This document shows positions 1-7,978 of a stretch of 64,000 bases of DNA, piece after piece (positions within the stretch are counted from its first letter, which is position 1; each line of letters starts with the position of its first letter). The DNA lies in assembly GCF_036567765.1 (NCBI RefSeq), contig NZ_DATCTU010000044.1, positions 1 to 64,000 of the forward strand, written 5' to 3'. A program made the translations under genes and the position numbers. This stretch comes from Pseudobacteroides sp. GTDB taxonomy: Bacteria; Bacillota; Clostridia; Acetivibrionales; DSM-2933. Under the pieces are notes generated by a model. It saw nothing but the letters and a program-made list of their open reading frames with translations, had not been told where the DNA came from and ran no database searches.

Positions 1-174
1 TGTAGCTTTCTGCTTTTGATCTAGAAATAAAATAATTTTTACTGGCTCCCTCAAAATAATCTAGTGTATGGTTTTCTACCGTTAAAAGGAACGCATATGT
101 TTGTATGTTGTATCAGGTGGTTAACGAAATTTTAGGCTTTCGTCCTGTTATAGGGGCGAAGGCTTTTATTTATG
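1..174 (+). promoter_or_regulatory. T-box leader (3' part) of the leuA-type gene
   Basis: This is a tRNA-sensing transcription attenuator upstream of an amino-acid biosynthesis gene. The antiterminator can be drawn directly: CAGG at 114-117, a UGG-containing bulge, and ACGAAA, pairing with UUUCGU-CCUG at about 138-147. The sequence AGGTGGTTAACG at 115-126 is a divergent form of the T-box (usual AGGGTGGNACCGCG). The competing terminator is a stem of about 11 bp (135-146 with 152-163) followed by TTTTATTT. The UGGU in the bulge would pair with a tRNA ending ACCA, which fits tRNA-Leu among others. Stem I and the specifier codon may lie partly before the window, so the tRNA identity is inferred only from the downstream gene. 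Confidence 0.8.
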
Positions 175-244
175 TCTATATTAAGAGTAATAATATAGGA
201 AAAAGGGTTTAAGAATTTTTAATTTGAATGGAGGTATACATCAT

Positions 245-1759
245 ATGAGAATTGAGATTATGGATACAACCTTGAGAGATGGAGAACAAACTCCCGGCCT
301 TGCTTATACACAGCATGAAAAACTTACAATAGCAAAGACATTATTGGAAGATGTAAAAGTTGACAGGATAGAAGTTGCATCAGCAAATGTATCTGCAGGA
401 GAATTAGCTTCAGTGCAGGCCATAACTTCCATGTGTCAGAAATGCGGCTGCCTCGAAAAGGTCGAAGTGCTTGGATTCATAGATAAAACAAGATCCGTCG
501 ACTGGATTGTATCATCCGGTGCCAAGGTTATGAATCTTTTATGCAAAGGTTCTCTTAACCATGTGACCAACCAGCTTCGCAAAACACCGGATCAGCATCT
601 TGAAGACATTAAGTTTGTTATTGACTATGCTGTTCAGAAAAACATAAAGGTAAATGTTTACCTGGAGGATTGGTCAAACGGCATATTAAACTCACCTGAC
701 TATGTATTCTTCCTTGTAGACAATCTTAATAAGCTTCCCGTTATGAGGTTTATGCTTCCTGATACCCTCGGTATATTAAATTCCAAACAGACATATGAGC
801 TATGCAAAATGATGGTTGAAAGGTACCCGGGCTTGAAATTTGATTTCCACGGCCACAACGACTATGATATGGCTGTTTCAAATTCATTTATGGCTATACA
901 CGCAGGCTTCTCAGGTATTCATACCGCAGTTAACGGACTTGGAGAAAGAGCGGGAAATACTCCTCTATCAAGCATAGTAGGTGTAATCAATGATCATTTT
1001 AGCGATGTTGAAACCACCATAGATGAATCAAAATTAAATTCAATAAGCAAATTGATAGAAGCATTCTCAGGTATAAGGATTCCTGTTAACAAGCCTATTA
1101 TTGGAGAATATGTGTTTACTCAGACCTGCGGAGTTCACGCAGATGGTGATAAAAAGGGCAACCTTTATTTTAATAAGCTTGTTCCTGAAAGGTTCGGAAG
1201 ATTAAGAAAATATGCACTTGGGAAGACTTCCGGGAAGGCCAGCATCCTTAAAAATCTCGAAGAGCTGGGAATTTTCCTTGAAAGCGATGCTATTGCCCGT
1301 GTAACCCAAAGGATAGTTGAGCTTGGCGATAAGAAAGAAAGCATCACAACTGAAGACTTGCCTTTTATTGTATCTGATGTACTAGGATCCCAAGCACTTA
1401 CCGAAAAGGTAAAACTCATAAATTATTATATATGCCATGCTCAGAACTTAAGTCCTGTTGCTACTCTAAAAATAGAGATTGATGGTGTAGTTTATGAGGA
1501 AACCGCTACAGGTGACGGTCAGTATGATGCATTCATGAAGGCACTTAGCAAGATTTATTCAAGCCTCAATAAAACCCTTCCGACACTGGTTGATTATATC
1601 GTTACAATTCCTCCCGGAGGAAAAACTAATGCATTGGTTGAAACAGTTATAACCTGGTATAAGGATAAAGAATTTAAGACAAGGGGATTGGACTCCGACC
1701 AAACAGCCTCATCCATTAAAGCTACAGTCAAGATGCTTAACTTAATAGAGCAAGAATAA
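245..1759 (+). CDS. leuA: 2-isopropylmalate synthase family protein (LeuA-type)
   Basis: It should condense acetyl-CoA with a 2-oxoacid, most likely 2-oxoisovalerate, as the first step of leucine synthesis in the cytosol. The protein has 504 residues. The N-terminal TIM barrel carries DTTLRDGEQ at residues 7-15, the metal-ligand motif HGHND near 206 and GLGERAGN near 235. A linker with GVHADG and GKTSGKA follows, then a C-terminal region the size of the LeuA regulatory domain. I chose the ATG at 245 because GGAGG at 230-234 sits 10 nt upstream; a longer TTG-initiated reading at 224 would swallow the ribosome site. The T-box leader supports an amino-acid biosynthetic role. The divergent sequence means citramalate synthase cannot be fully excluded. 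Confidence 0.85.
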   Translation: MRIEIMDTTLRDGEQTPGLAYTQHEKLTIAKTLLEDVKVDRIEVASANVSAGELASVQAITSMCQKCGCLEKVEVLGFIDKTRSVDWIVSSGAKVMNLLCKGSLNHVTNQLRKTPDQHLEDIKFVIDYAVQKNIKVNVYLEDWSNGILNSPDYVFFLVDNLNKLPVMRFMLPDTLGILNSKQTYELCKMMVERYPGLKFDFHGHNDYDMAVSNSFMAIHAGFSGIHTAVNGLGERAGNTPLSSIVGVINDHFSDVETTIDESKLNSISKLIEAFSGIRIPVNKPIIGEYVFTQTCGVHADGDKKGNLYFNKLVPERFGRLRKYALGKTSGKASILKNLEELGIFLESDAIARVTQRIVELGDKKESITTEDLPFIVSDVLGSQALTEKVKLINYYICHAQNLSPVATLKIEIDGVVYEETATGDGQYDAFMKALSKIYSSLNKTLPTLVDYIVTIPPGGKTNALVETVITWYKDKEFKTRGLDSDQTASSIKATVKMLNLIEQE

Positions 1760-1893
1760 CCTAATTTAATAACTTAAGCATTGTAAATTTTTCAAAAAGG
1801 CCATATAATTACTAAGGAAAAGTCACTTTGGGATAAATAAAACTCAAAATTGATTGATTTTTATGAAGTTGATTTGTTTGAAAGGAGCATAAA

Positions 1894-3081
1894 ATGATTA
1901 TAAAACCAAAAACCAGGGGCTTTATTTGTACAACTGCACACCCAGAAGGTTGTGCACAAAATGTTCAGGAGCAGATTAATTATATAAAAGGCAAGGTTCC
2001 CTTAGAAGGTCCTAAAAAAGTATTGGTAATAGGTGCTTCCACCGGTTATGGGCTGGCTTCAAGAATTGCAGCAGCTTTTGGATCAGGTGCAGCTACAATA
2101 GGTGTTTTCTTCGAAAAGCCTGCTTCAGAGACTAAGACTGCATCAGCAGGATGGTATAACGCTGCTGCCTTTGATAGGAAAGCCAAGGAAGCTGGACTTT
2201 ACTCCCAAAATATAAACGGAGACGCGTTTTCCGATGAAATAAAAGATAAAACTATCCAATTAATAAAAAAAGATCTGGGTAAGATAGATATGGTTGTATA
2301 TAGCCTTGCTTCCCCAAGGCGCATACACCCAAAGACAGGAGTTACCCACAATTCTGTTATAAAGCCTATAAGCAATCCATTTACCAATAAAACAATAGAT
2401 TTTCACAGCGGCGTTGTATCGGAAGTTACAATTCAACCCGCTAGCGAGGATGAAATAAAAGATACCGTAGCAGTTATGGGCGGTGAAGATTGGGAAATGT
2501 GGATTCAGGCACTTAAGAGTGCCGGAGTGCTTGAAAGCGGTTTTAAAACAGTTGCTTTTTCATATATCGGCCCTGAGTTGACACATGCAATTTATACAAA
2601 CGGTACGATTGGCAAGGCAAAGGAACACCTTGACAATTCATCTAAAGCAATAACAGCTCAGCTTAAAGACATTGATGGAAAAGCCTATATTTCAGTGAAT
2701 AAGGCTCTGGTTACACAGGCAAGCTCAGCTATTCCGATAGTACCCCTTTATATATCTATATTGTATAAGATAATGAAGGAAAAAGGACTTCATGAAGGTT
2801 GCATAGAGCAGGCATACCGCCTTTTTGCAGAGGGCCTATACTCCGACTCACCTACACTCGATGATTCTGGCAAAATCCGTATCGACGATTGGGAAATGAG
2901 AAGTGATGTTCAGGAAGGAATTAAACCTGCATGGGAACAAATTACTACGGAAAACGTGAACTCACTTTCAGATTTGGAAGGTTACCGCAGTGATTTCTTC
3001 AAGCTCTTTGGCTTTGGCTTAAAGGGTGTCGACTATGAGAGTGATGTTAATCCTGTAGTAGAAATACCCGGAGTTGAATAA
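1894..3081 (+). CDS. fabV: Trans-2-enoyl-CoA/ACP reductase FabV
   Basis: It reduces the trans-2 double bond of enoyl-ACP or enoyl-CoA with NAD(P)H, either in fatty acid elongation or in butyrate/butanol-type fermentation. At 395 residues it matches the usual FabV/TER length of about 400. Visible family features are the N-terminal RGFICTTAHPEGC, the nucleotide-binding GASTGYGLASR near 48-58, and YSLASPRR near 137. The active-site Tyr followed eight residues later by Lys lies in the YIGPELTHAIYTNGTIGKAK region near 226-246. The ribosome site AAAGGAG is 7-8 nt before ATG. The gene is followed by a hairpin terminator. Whether it serves FASII or CoA intermediates cannot be read from the sequence. 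Confidence 0.93.
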   Translation: MIIKPKTRGFICTTAHPEGCAQNVQEQINYIKGKVPLEGPKKVLVIGASTGYGLASRIAAAFGSGAATIGVFFEKPASETKTASAGWYNAAAFDRKAKEAGLYSQNINGDAFSDEIKDKTIQLIKKDLGKIDMVVYSLASPRRIHPKTGVTHNSVIKPISNPFTNKTIDFHSGVVSEVTIQPASEDEIKDTVAVMGGEDWEMWIQALKSAGVLESGFKTVAFSYIGPELTHAIYTNGTIGKAKEHLDNSSKAITAQLKDIDGKAYISVNKALVTQASSAIPIVPLYISILYKIMKEKGLHEGCIEQAYRLFAEGLYSDSPTLDDSGKIRIDDWEMRSDVQEGIKPAWEQITTENVNSLSDLEGYRSDFFKLFGFGLKGVDYESDVNPVVEIPGVE

Positions 3082-3119
3082 AATCCATCTGCTTATGGCT
3101 CAATAATTTCCTACAAATA

Positions 3120-3172
3120 TAAGCCGGCTTCCTGATATATCATAGTATGTATCAGGTGAGCCAGCTTTTATA
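3120..3172 (+). terminator. Intrinsic terminator of fabV
   Basis: An imperfect hairpin (AAGCCGGCTTCCTGATA against TATCAGGTGAGCCAGCTTTT) with a T-rich 3' end, 40 nt after the fabV stop. Confidence 0.75.
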
Positions 3173-3234
3173 TAAAAATTATGTGCAATTTTAAAATACA
3201 TGCTATCTTTTTTGAAGGGAAAGTGCTTTATCAC

Positions 3235-3312
3235 TTAAAGCGAATTAATACAATCCTTCAGATTATCATTTCTCCACTTTCTTAAAATTATTCCGTCTGC
3301 CTCCAATTGCAT
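3235..3312 (-). pseudogene. N-terminal remnant of a GNAT-type acetyltransferase
   Basis: A 25-codon reading frame starts at ATG 3312 behind a good ribosome site (GGAGGGAAAGCAT). It encodes MQLEADGIILRKW followed by RNDNLKDC, which resembles the first strand and helix of RimJ/RimL-like N-acetyltransferases (I-x-LR-x-W then D-L-K-D). It stops after 25 residues and no downstream continuation is recognisable before the fabV terminator. I read it as the 5' stump of a deleted gene. A functional small peptide is possible but less likely. Confidence 0.45.
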
Positions 3313-3381
3313 ATGCTTTCCCTCCTCAAAACCTACTTCAAAATTATAATATCTATATACTCCCAATCCTTAATAGTCATT

Positions 3382-3924
3382 CTATTCTCGAATAAGTTTT
3401 TCTTTTTTTAACCGCTTAATATTTCTTGACGTCTTAGCTATTCCCAGTACAATTAATATAGCCAGAATAGTAGTAACGCTGACTAAAACCAGTCGTAGTT
3501 TATCCCCTTCTTCATAAAAACGACTCCAGTTTAAAATAGTAGGAAATACACTTACTGGTATTAAGCAGGCTAGTAAAGTCATAATCCGTTTATAATGCTT
3601 GATTTTGGATTCAATATCCGAGTATATCTCAAATGCTCCACTAGTAGTTTTCTTTCTAAAATATACCCAGCGAAACAGTGAGCCGATATGCTCTACTCCT
3701 GTTTCTTCAAGAAACTTAATATATGAAGAGCTTTCATAATTTGATGGAAGGTTTTCTAAAAGCTCTAATTTGTATGTATATTCTCCATGTATACCTTCCT
3801 CAAAGACATATTTACAAAACCCTACCGATACAAGCTGCAACCCTTTTGCCGACATTTCATTCAGCCATTTTTCCTCTTTCTCAAAATCCCACGCGAAAAA
3901 AAATTTGTAAATAGTATGTCTCAT
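3382..3924 (-). CDS. DUF2812 family membrane protein
   Basis: A 180-residue protein with the DUF2812 signature near its start (FFAWDFEKEEKWLNEMSAKG). A soluble N-terminal half of about 105 residues is followed by two hydrophobic segments, near 112-132 and 140-160, and a basic C-terminus. The gene overlaps the upstream padR-family gene by 4 nt. DUF2812 genes are commonly paired with PadR repressors, and the biochemical role of the family is unknown. It is probably a cytoplasmic-membrane protein whose expression is set by the adjacent repressor. Confidence 0.85.
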   Translation of the reverse strand: MRHTIYKFFFAWDFEKEEKWLNEMSAKGLQLVSVGFCKYVFEEGIHGEYTYKLELLENLPSNYESSSYIKFLEETGVEHIGSLFRWVYFRKKTTSGAFEIYSDIESKIKHYKRIMTLLACLIPVSVFPTILNWSRFYEEGDKLRLVLVSVTTILAILIVLGIAKTSRNIKRLKKEKLIRE

Positions 3925-4250
3925 TTTTCTTCTCCCCCTGTAATTTTTTCCCCATTTCTAACCAGTTCCCGAAGCCTTTCAATTTCGTTATTAACAACTT
4001 CTTTGCCTAATTCGGTAATTTGATATTCCTTTTTACGTGAATTAGATTCTCCTGAAACTGCTATTATAAAACCCTTTTCAAGCAAAGTATTTATTGCACC
4101 ATATAGCGTTCCCGCTGCCAGATTAACTCTACTATCACTTAGATCCATTACGTTTTGCATTATCCCATATCCATGCATTGGCTTATAAAGCGATAGAAGA
4201 ATATAATAAACTGCCTCTGTCAAAACAATGCTCTCTTTACTCTGTCCCAT
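3921..4250 (-). CDS. PadR-family transcriptional repressor
   Basis: A 109-residue winged-helix protein of the short PadR-like type. The sequence EAVYYILLSLYKPMHGYGIMQ is the canonical first helix-turn region, followed by GTLYGAINTLLEKGFI (recognition helix and wing) and KKEYQITELGKEV. It should bind DNA as a dimer and repress its own two-gene operon with the DUF2812 gene. A palindrome matching this role lies upstream at 4281-4299. No ligand-binding domain is attached. Confidence 0.93.
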   Translation of the reverse strand: MGQSKESIVLTEAVYYILLSLYKPMHGYGIMQNVMDLSDSRVNLAAGTLYGAINTLLEKGFIIAVSGESNSRKKEYQITELGKEVVNNEIERLRELVRNGEKITGGEEK

Positions 4251-4280
4251 TATATCTGCCCCCGTTATTTCGTATCACGT

Positions 4281-4299
4281 TATATCGTCATCCGATATA
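4281..4299. promoter_or_regulatory. Probable PadR operator
   Basis: A perfect 7-5-7 inverted repeat, TATATCG-TCATC-CGATATA, lies 31 nt before the padR start. It is just downstream of a TATAAT-like -10 box read on the minus strand (about 4303-4310). A further CCGATAT half-site occurs near 4318. The position fits autorepression. Confidence 0.6.
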
Positions 4300-4342
4300 A
4301 TTATATTATAACGGCAGCCGATATGTTTGTCAACAACTTATA

Positions 4343-4421
4343 CAAAATCGCTTGCGATTTTATCAACCTTGGTCGTTGTCGTAAGAAATTATGATGTAGC
4401 ATACACCATAATTTCTGAGAC
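4343..4421 (+). repeat. Dispersed 79-bp two-hairpin element, copy 1
   Basis: The first module is a hairpin (AAAATCGC-TT-GCGATTTT). A spacer ending TTGTCGTAAGAAATT leads into a palindrome (GAAATTATGATGT ... ACACCATAATTTC) ending in GAGAC. Copies of identical length occur at 24884 and 60226. This copy lies between the padR promoter and the terminator of the GGDEF-EAL gene. Confidence 0.8.
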
Positions 4422-4432
4422 ATTAATAAAAA

Positions 4433-4462
4433 CAGCTTACCGATTATTTTATCAGTAAGCTG
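4433..4462 (-). terminator. Terminator of the GGDEF-EAL gene
   Basis: Read on the minus strand, CAGCTTAC and GTAAGCTG form an 8-bp stem followed by TTTTTATT, 28 nt after the stop codon. Confidence 0.8.
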
Positions 4463-4489
4463 ATTCCCCTTTTCCCTCATCCTATTAAC

Positions 4490-6832
4490 TTATACACCCT
4501 GCATGCAGCTATCCGAAATTTTTAGTGCCTCTTCCGACGGAACAGGCTTGCTGAAAAGATACCCCTGCACCATGTCACAATTCATTTCATCCAGCACTTC
4601 CAACTGCGAATGCTCTTCAACCCCTTCTGCCACAACTTTGAAGCCAAAATCATGGGATATTTCGATAATTGCTTTTACAAGCTTAATATTCATTTCTTTC
4701 CTCTTGCATATGTCATTTATAAACGACCTATCAATTTTAACCTCACTAACAGGGATTGATTTTAAATAACTAAGGGATGAATAACCTGTGCCAAAGTCAT
4801 CGAGGGATATCTTAAAGCCTTTTTCCCTTAGTCGCCCCAACTTATCTACATTGTCCTTAAATGATTGCATGACTGCTGTTTCTGTGACCTCAAAGCATAA
4901 TCTCTCAGGCTTTATATTGTAATACTCTACAATCTTTAGAGCCTTCTCTTCAAACATCTGATTTGACAGCTGTATAGGCGAAACATTAACCGATATGGTG
5001 ATATCCTTCCATCCCCTGTCATCCAGTTCCAGAATAAACTTGCATGCTTCATTTATAACAAAATAGCCTATATCATTAATAATTCCTGTTGTTTCAGCAA
5101 GCCCTATAAATGAATCAGGCGTTACAAAACCGAATTCCGGGTTATACCAGCGAATAAGTGCCTCATAACCAAAAAGTTTTTTCCCTCTTATCATATACTG
5201 GGGCTGGTAATATACCATAAACTCGTGGGAGTGCAAAGCATTCTTCAGTCCGTTTTCCAACTTGGATGTCCGTATAACTTCTTCATTCATTTTTTCATCA
5301 AATATTACCCAGTTGTTTTTACCGAGCTCTTTTGCTTTATACATTGCTATTTCAGCTTTTTTAATATAATCATGAACATCATTTGCCCCACTTTTAAACT
5401 CAACAACACCTGAACTTACGCCCAAGATGAATTCCTGATCTTTGTATTGTATAGGAGTAGTAATTATCTCAAGGATATTGTCGTAAGCTTCCTTCAAATT
5501 TTTTTCTTCCCCTGAAATACAACAAACAAATTCGTCTCCGCCAAATTTAGCAATAGTATAATCCTTGCCGAGATTAATTATATTTTTTGAAAGGAGTCTT
5601 AGAACTGTGTCACCTACAGGATGACCGAACACATCATTAATATACTTAAAATTATCTATATCCATCAGTATAAGAAACCCTTTTTTATTTTCCTTTATAA
5701 TTCCTGAAAAATAATCAATAAACCACAATTTATTAGGCAGCCCTGTAAGTACATCATGGGATGCAATAAAAATAAGTTCGTCATGTTGAGTCTTTTTCTC
5801 ATGTATGTTTATAAATGCACCTAAAAGGTGCACTGCATCACCAATATGATTTTTAACTGCGACGAACTTGGCACTGAACCAGTTATAGTTATTGAAGTAG
5901 TTTTTGTATCGGAACTCCGTTTCGTAAATATTGATTTCACCTTTTTTTAATCTTTCAATATTTTTAAAAACAGAAGACAAGTCCTCAGGATGAATTTTCT
6001 CAAACCATTCTTCGATGAGAAACTCACCTTCAGAGTCGGAGTCAAATATTGAGTACCAGTTTTCCGACAAATACTTTTTATTGCTGCTTAAATCCCATTC
6101 AAAGAGTGCTTCATTGCTTGCTTCAAATATCTTTTTGTATCTATCTTCACTTTGCCTTAAGCTTTCCTGGTAGTTTACCAATTCATCATATTTATCCCTG
6201 AGTTCCTCCTCTGTTGCAGTTATCTCCTCATAGAGTGCTTCAATTTCATCCCTTTGAAGAGACATTTCATTAAGTTTTCTTATATTTTCATTAGCTCTTT
6301 GATTCAGTAAGTAATTGGTATAATATGAAACAGCTATTACCATTGCAAGTATCCCTATTCTACCTAAATGATCTGATATATTTAGATTTACTGTTTCTTC
6401 AGGCTGTTTAAAAGCTAGATAGGTTAATAGCCCCATCGATGTAATAGATAATGTTGTCAGAACAATGCGGCTTGTATACAACAAGGACATTATCACAAGA
6501 ACGAATATTGAACTCCATATGGTTAAAGAGGCGGCCTGTCTGTCTCCTAGAATTAGAATTATATAAGTCGATGCAAAAATTATTGAATTTATATATGTTA
6601 TAAGGTTTTGTCTTCTTGTAACTTTGCTTAAAAAATATGGCAGCACTGAAAGCAATGCCATAAACATACAAATAGCCATAATCTTTCCAGATATACCTAT
6701 AATAATTGTCCTTAATATAAAATATAAAATTACACCAAAAATTGTAGATACACCAAATATCAGTGATGCTATCTGATTGGCTTTTTCATTTGACCCAAAG
6801 CCCCTTAAATCATTATGGCTATTATTTAACAT
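4490..6832 (-). CDS. Membrane GGDEF-EAL cyclic-di-GMP protein with PAS domain
   Basis: A 780-residue signalling protein. Residues 1-185 contain about six hydrophobic segments (membrane sensor). A coiled coil at about 185-235 is followed by a PAS/PAC domain at about 235-350 (ends FINIHEKK), GGDEF at about 355-510 and EAL at about 520-770. The GGDEF motif is intact (KFGGDEFV), but no RxxD inhibitory site is visible before it. The EAL domain keeps its catalytic set: YEALIRW, NVSP, ETAVM, DDFGTGYSS and KIDRSF, VVAEGVEE, QGYLFSKP. Both synthesis and hydrolysis of c-di-GMP are therefore possible, with hydrolysis clearly supported. The gene is monocistronic with its own terminator. Confidence 0.93.
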   Translation of the reverse strand: MLNNSHNDLRGFGSNEKANQIASLIFGVSTIFGVILYFILRTIIIGISGKIMAICMFMALLSVLPYFLSKVTRRQNLITYINSIIFASTYIILILGDRQAASLTIWSSIFVLVIMSLLYTSRIVLTTLSITSMGLLTYLAFKQPEETVNLNISDHLGRIGILAMVIAVSYYTNYLLNQRANENIRKLNEMSLQRDEIEALYEEITATEEELRDKYDELVNYQESLRQSEDRYKKIFEASNEALFEWDLSSNKKYLSENWYSIFDSDSEGEFLIEEWFEKIHPEDLSSVFKNIERLKKGEINIYETEFRYKNYFNNYNWFSAKFVAVKNHIGDAVHLLGAFINIHEKKTQHDELIFIASHDVLTGLPNKLWFIDYFSGIIKENKKGFLILMDIDNFKYINDVFGHPVGDTVLRLLSKNIINLGKDYTIAKFGGDEFVCCISGEEKNLKEAYDNILEIITTPIQYKDQEFILGVSSGVVEFKSGANDVHDYIKKAEIAMYKAKELGKNNWVIFDEKMNEEVIRTSKLENGLKNALHSHEFMVYYQPQYMIRGKKLFGYEALIRWYNPEFGFVTPDSFIGLAETTGIINDIGYFVINEACKFILELDDRGWKDITISVNVSPIQLSNQMFEEKALKIVEYYNIKPERLCFEVTETAVMQSFKDNVDKLGRLREKGFKISLDDFGTGYSSLSYLKSIPVSEVKIDRSFINDICKRKEMNIKLVKAIIEISHDFGFKVVAEGVEEHSQLEVLDEMNCDMVQGYLFSKPVPSEEALKISDSCMQGV

Positions 6833-7054
6833 TATTGAACTCCTTCATGTAATAGTATTGGGCAAATATTAAATAATCATGACTAAGCATTATTACACAA
6901 AATATATATCGGCAAAAATTATGTCAACATTAACACTTGATTGAGTCTAAACTTTTTCTAAAATACATTTATTGGACCCAGTTTCACATATGATAAACGA
7001 GGGTATTTAATTAATGTGCTTTATACGTGAATAGTAAAACTCAGGAGGTATGAA

Positions 7055-7957
7055 ATGATAATAGGACTTGTTGGTTTGGGCAAAATGGGTTTAAATCTGG
7101 CCCTGAATATGAAGGATAACAATCATAATATCATCGCATTTGAAATTTCCCGGAAAGCTGCACAAGAGGCTAAAACTTATGGTATTGAAAGCTACACTGA
7201 ATTGGAAACCTTTATTGATAAAATGTCCGGCAGTAGTCCTAAAATTATATGGCTAATGATACCAGCCGGAAAGCCTGTCGATGATATGATAGACAATATT
7301 TCCCCCTACCTTTCCAAAGGCGATATCCTTATTGATGGGGGTAATTCTAATTATAAGGATACACTAAGACGGTTTGAAAAGTTGGAGCCCTTAGGGATTG
7401 AATTTGTGGATATAGGCACCAGCGGAGGCATGGAAGGAGCCAGAAACGGAATATGTGCCATGATAGGTGCATCCCAAGAAGCCTATAATACTCTTAAACC
7501 CTTATTGGAAAGCATCAGTATCGAGAACGGTTTTATCCATACCGGACCTAATGGCTCGGGGCATTTTGTAAAAATGGTTCATAATGGAATAGAATACGGC
7601 ATGATGCAGGCAATTGGAGAAGGCTTTGAAATATTGAAAGAAAGCCGGTTTGATCTGGATTTGGAAAGCATTGCAGATGTATGGAACAACGGGTCGGTAA
7701 TAAGGGGCTGGCTTATGGAGCTTGCTGCAAGAATGTTTAAAAAAGATGCTGGTCTCAATGGCATAAAAGGCATTGTTCAGTCCTCCGGGGAAGGATTGTG
7801 GACCGTTCAGGAGGCACTTGAACTAAAAGTAGCAGCACCTGTTATTACAGAGTCATTGTTTGCAAGGTACCGTTCCGAAAAAGAGGATACATTTACAGGA
7901 AAAGTAGTAGCTGGTCTAAGAAATGAGTTCGGAGGACATTCGGTAGTAAAAAAATAG
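7055..7957 (+). CDS. gnd: 6-phosphogluconate dehydrogenase, decarboxylating (short YqeC/GndA type)
   Basis: It oxidises and decarboxylates 6-phosphogluconate to ribulose 5-phosphate in the cytosol. The 300-residue length matches the short class rather than the 470-residue enzyme. Motifs seen: GLVGLGKMGLNLALN (Rossmann loop, residues 4-18), DGGNSNY near 98, GTSGGMEGARNG near 123 and GHFVKMVHNGIEYGMMQ near 170 (catalytic Lys and substrate residues). The ribosome site CAGGAGG is 6 nt before ATG. It is followed 21 nt later by zwf, so the two oxidative pentose phosphate dehydrogenases are co-transcribed. NAD versus NADP preference cannot be read with confidence. Confidence 0.93.
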   Translation: MIIGLVGLGKMGLNLALNMKDNNHNIIAFEISRKAAQEAKTYGIESYTELETFIDKMSGSSPKIIWLMIPAGKPVDDMIDNISPYLSKGDILIDGGNSNYKDTLRRFEKLEPLGIEFVDIGTSGGMEGARNGICAMIGASQEAYNTLKPLLESISIENGFIHTGPNGSGHFVKMVHNGIEYGMMQAIGEGFEILKESRFDLDLESIADVWNNGSVIRGWLMELAARMFKKDAGLNGIKGIVQSSGEGLWTVQEALELKVAAPVITESLFARYRSEKEDTFTGKVVAGLRNEFGGHSVVKK

Positions 7958-7978
7958 TATCTTCGGGGGTTTTATATA

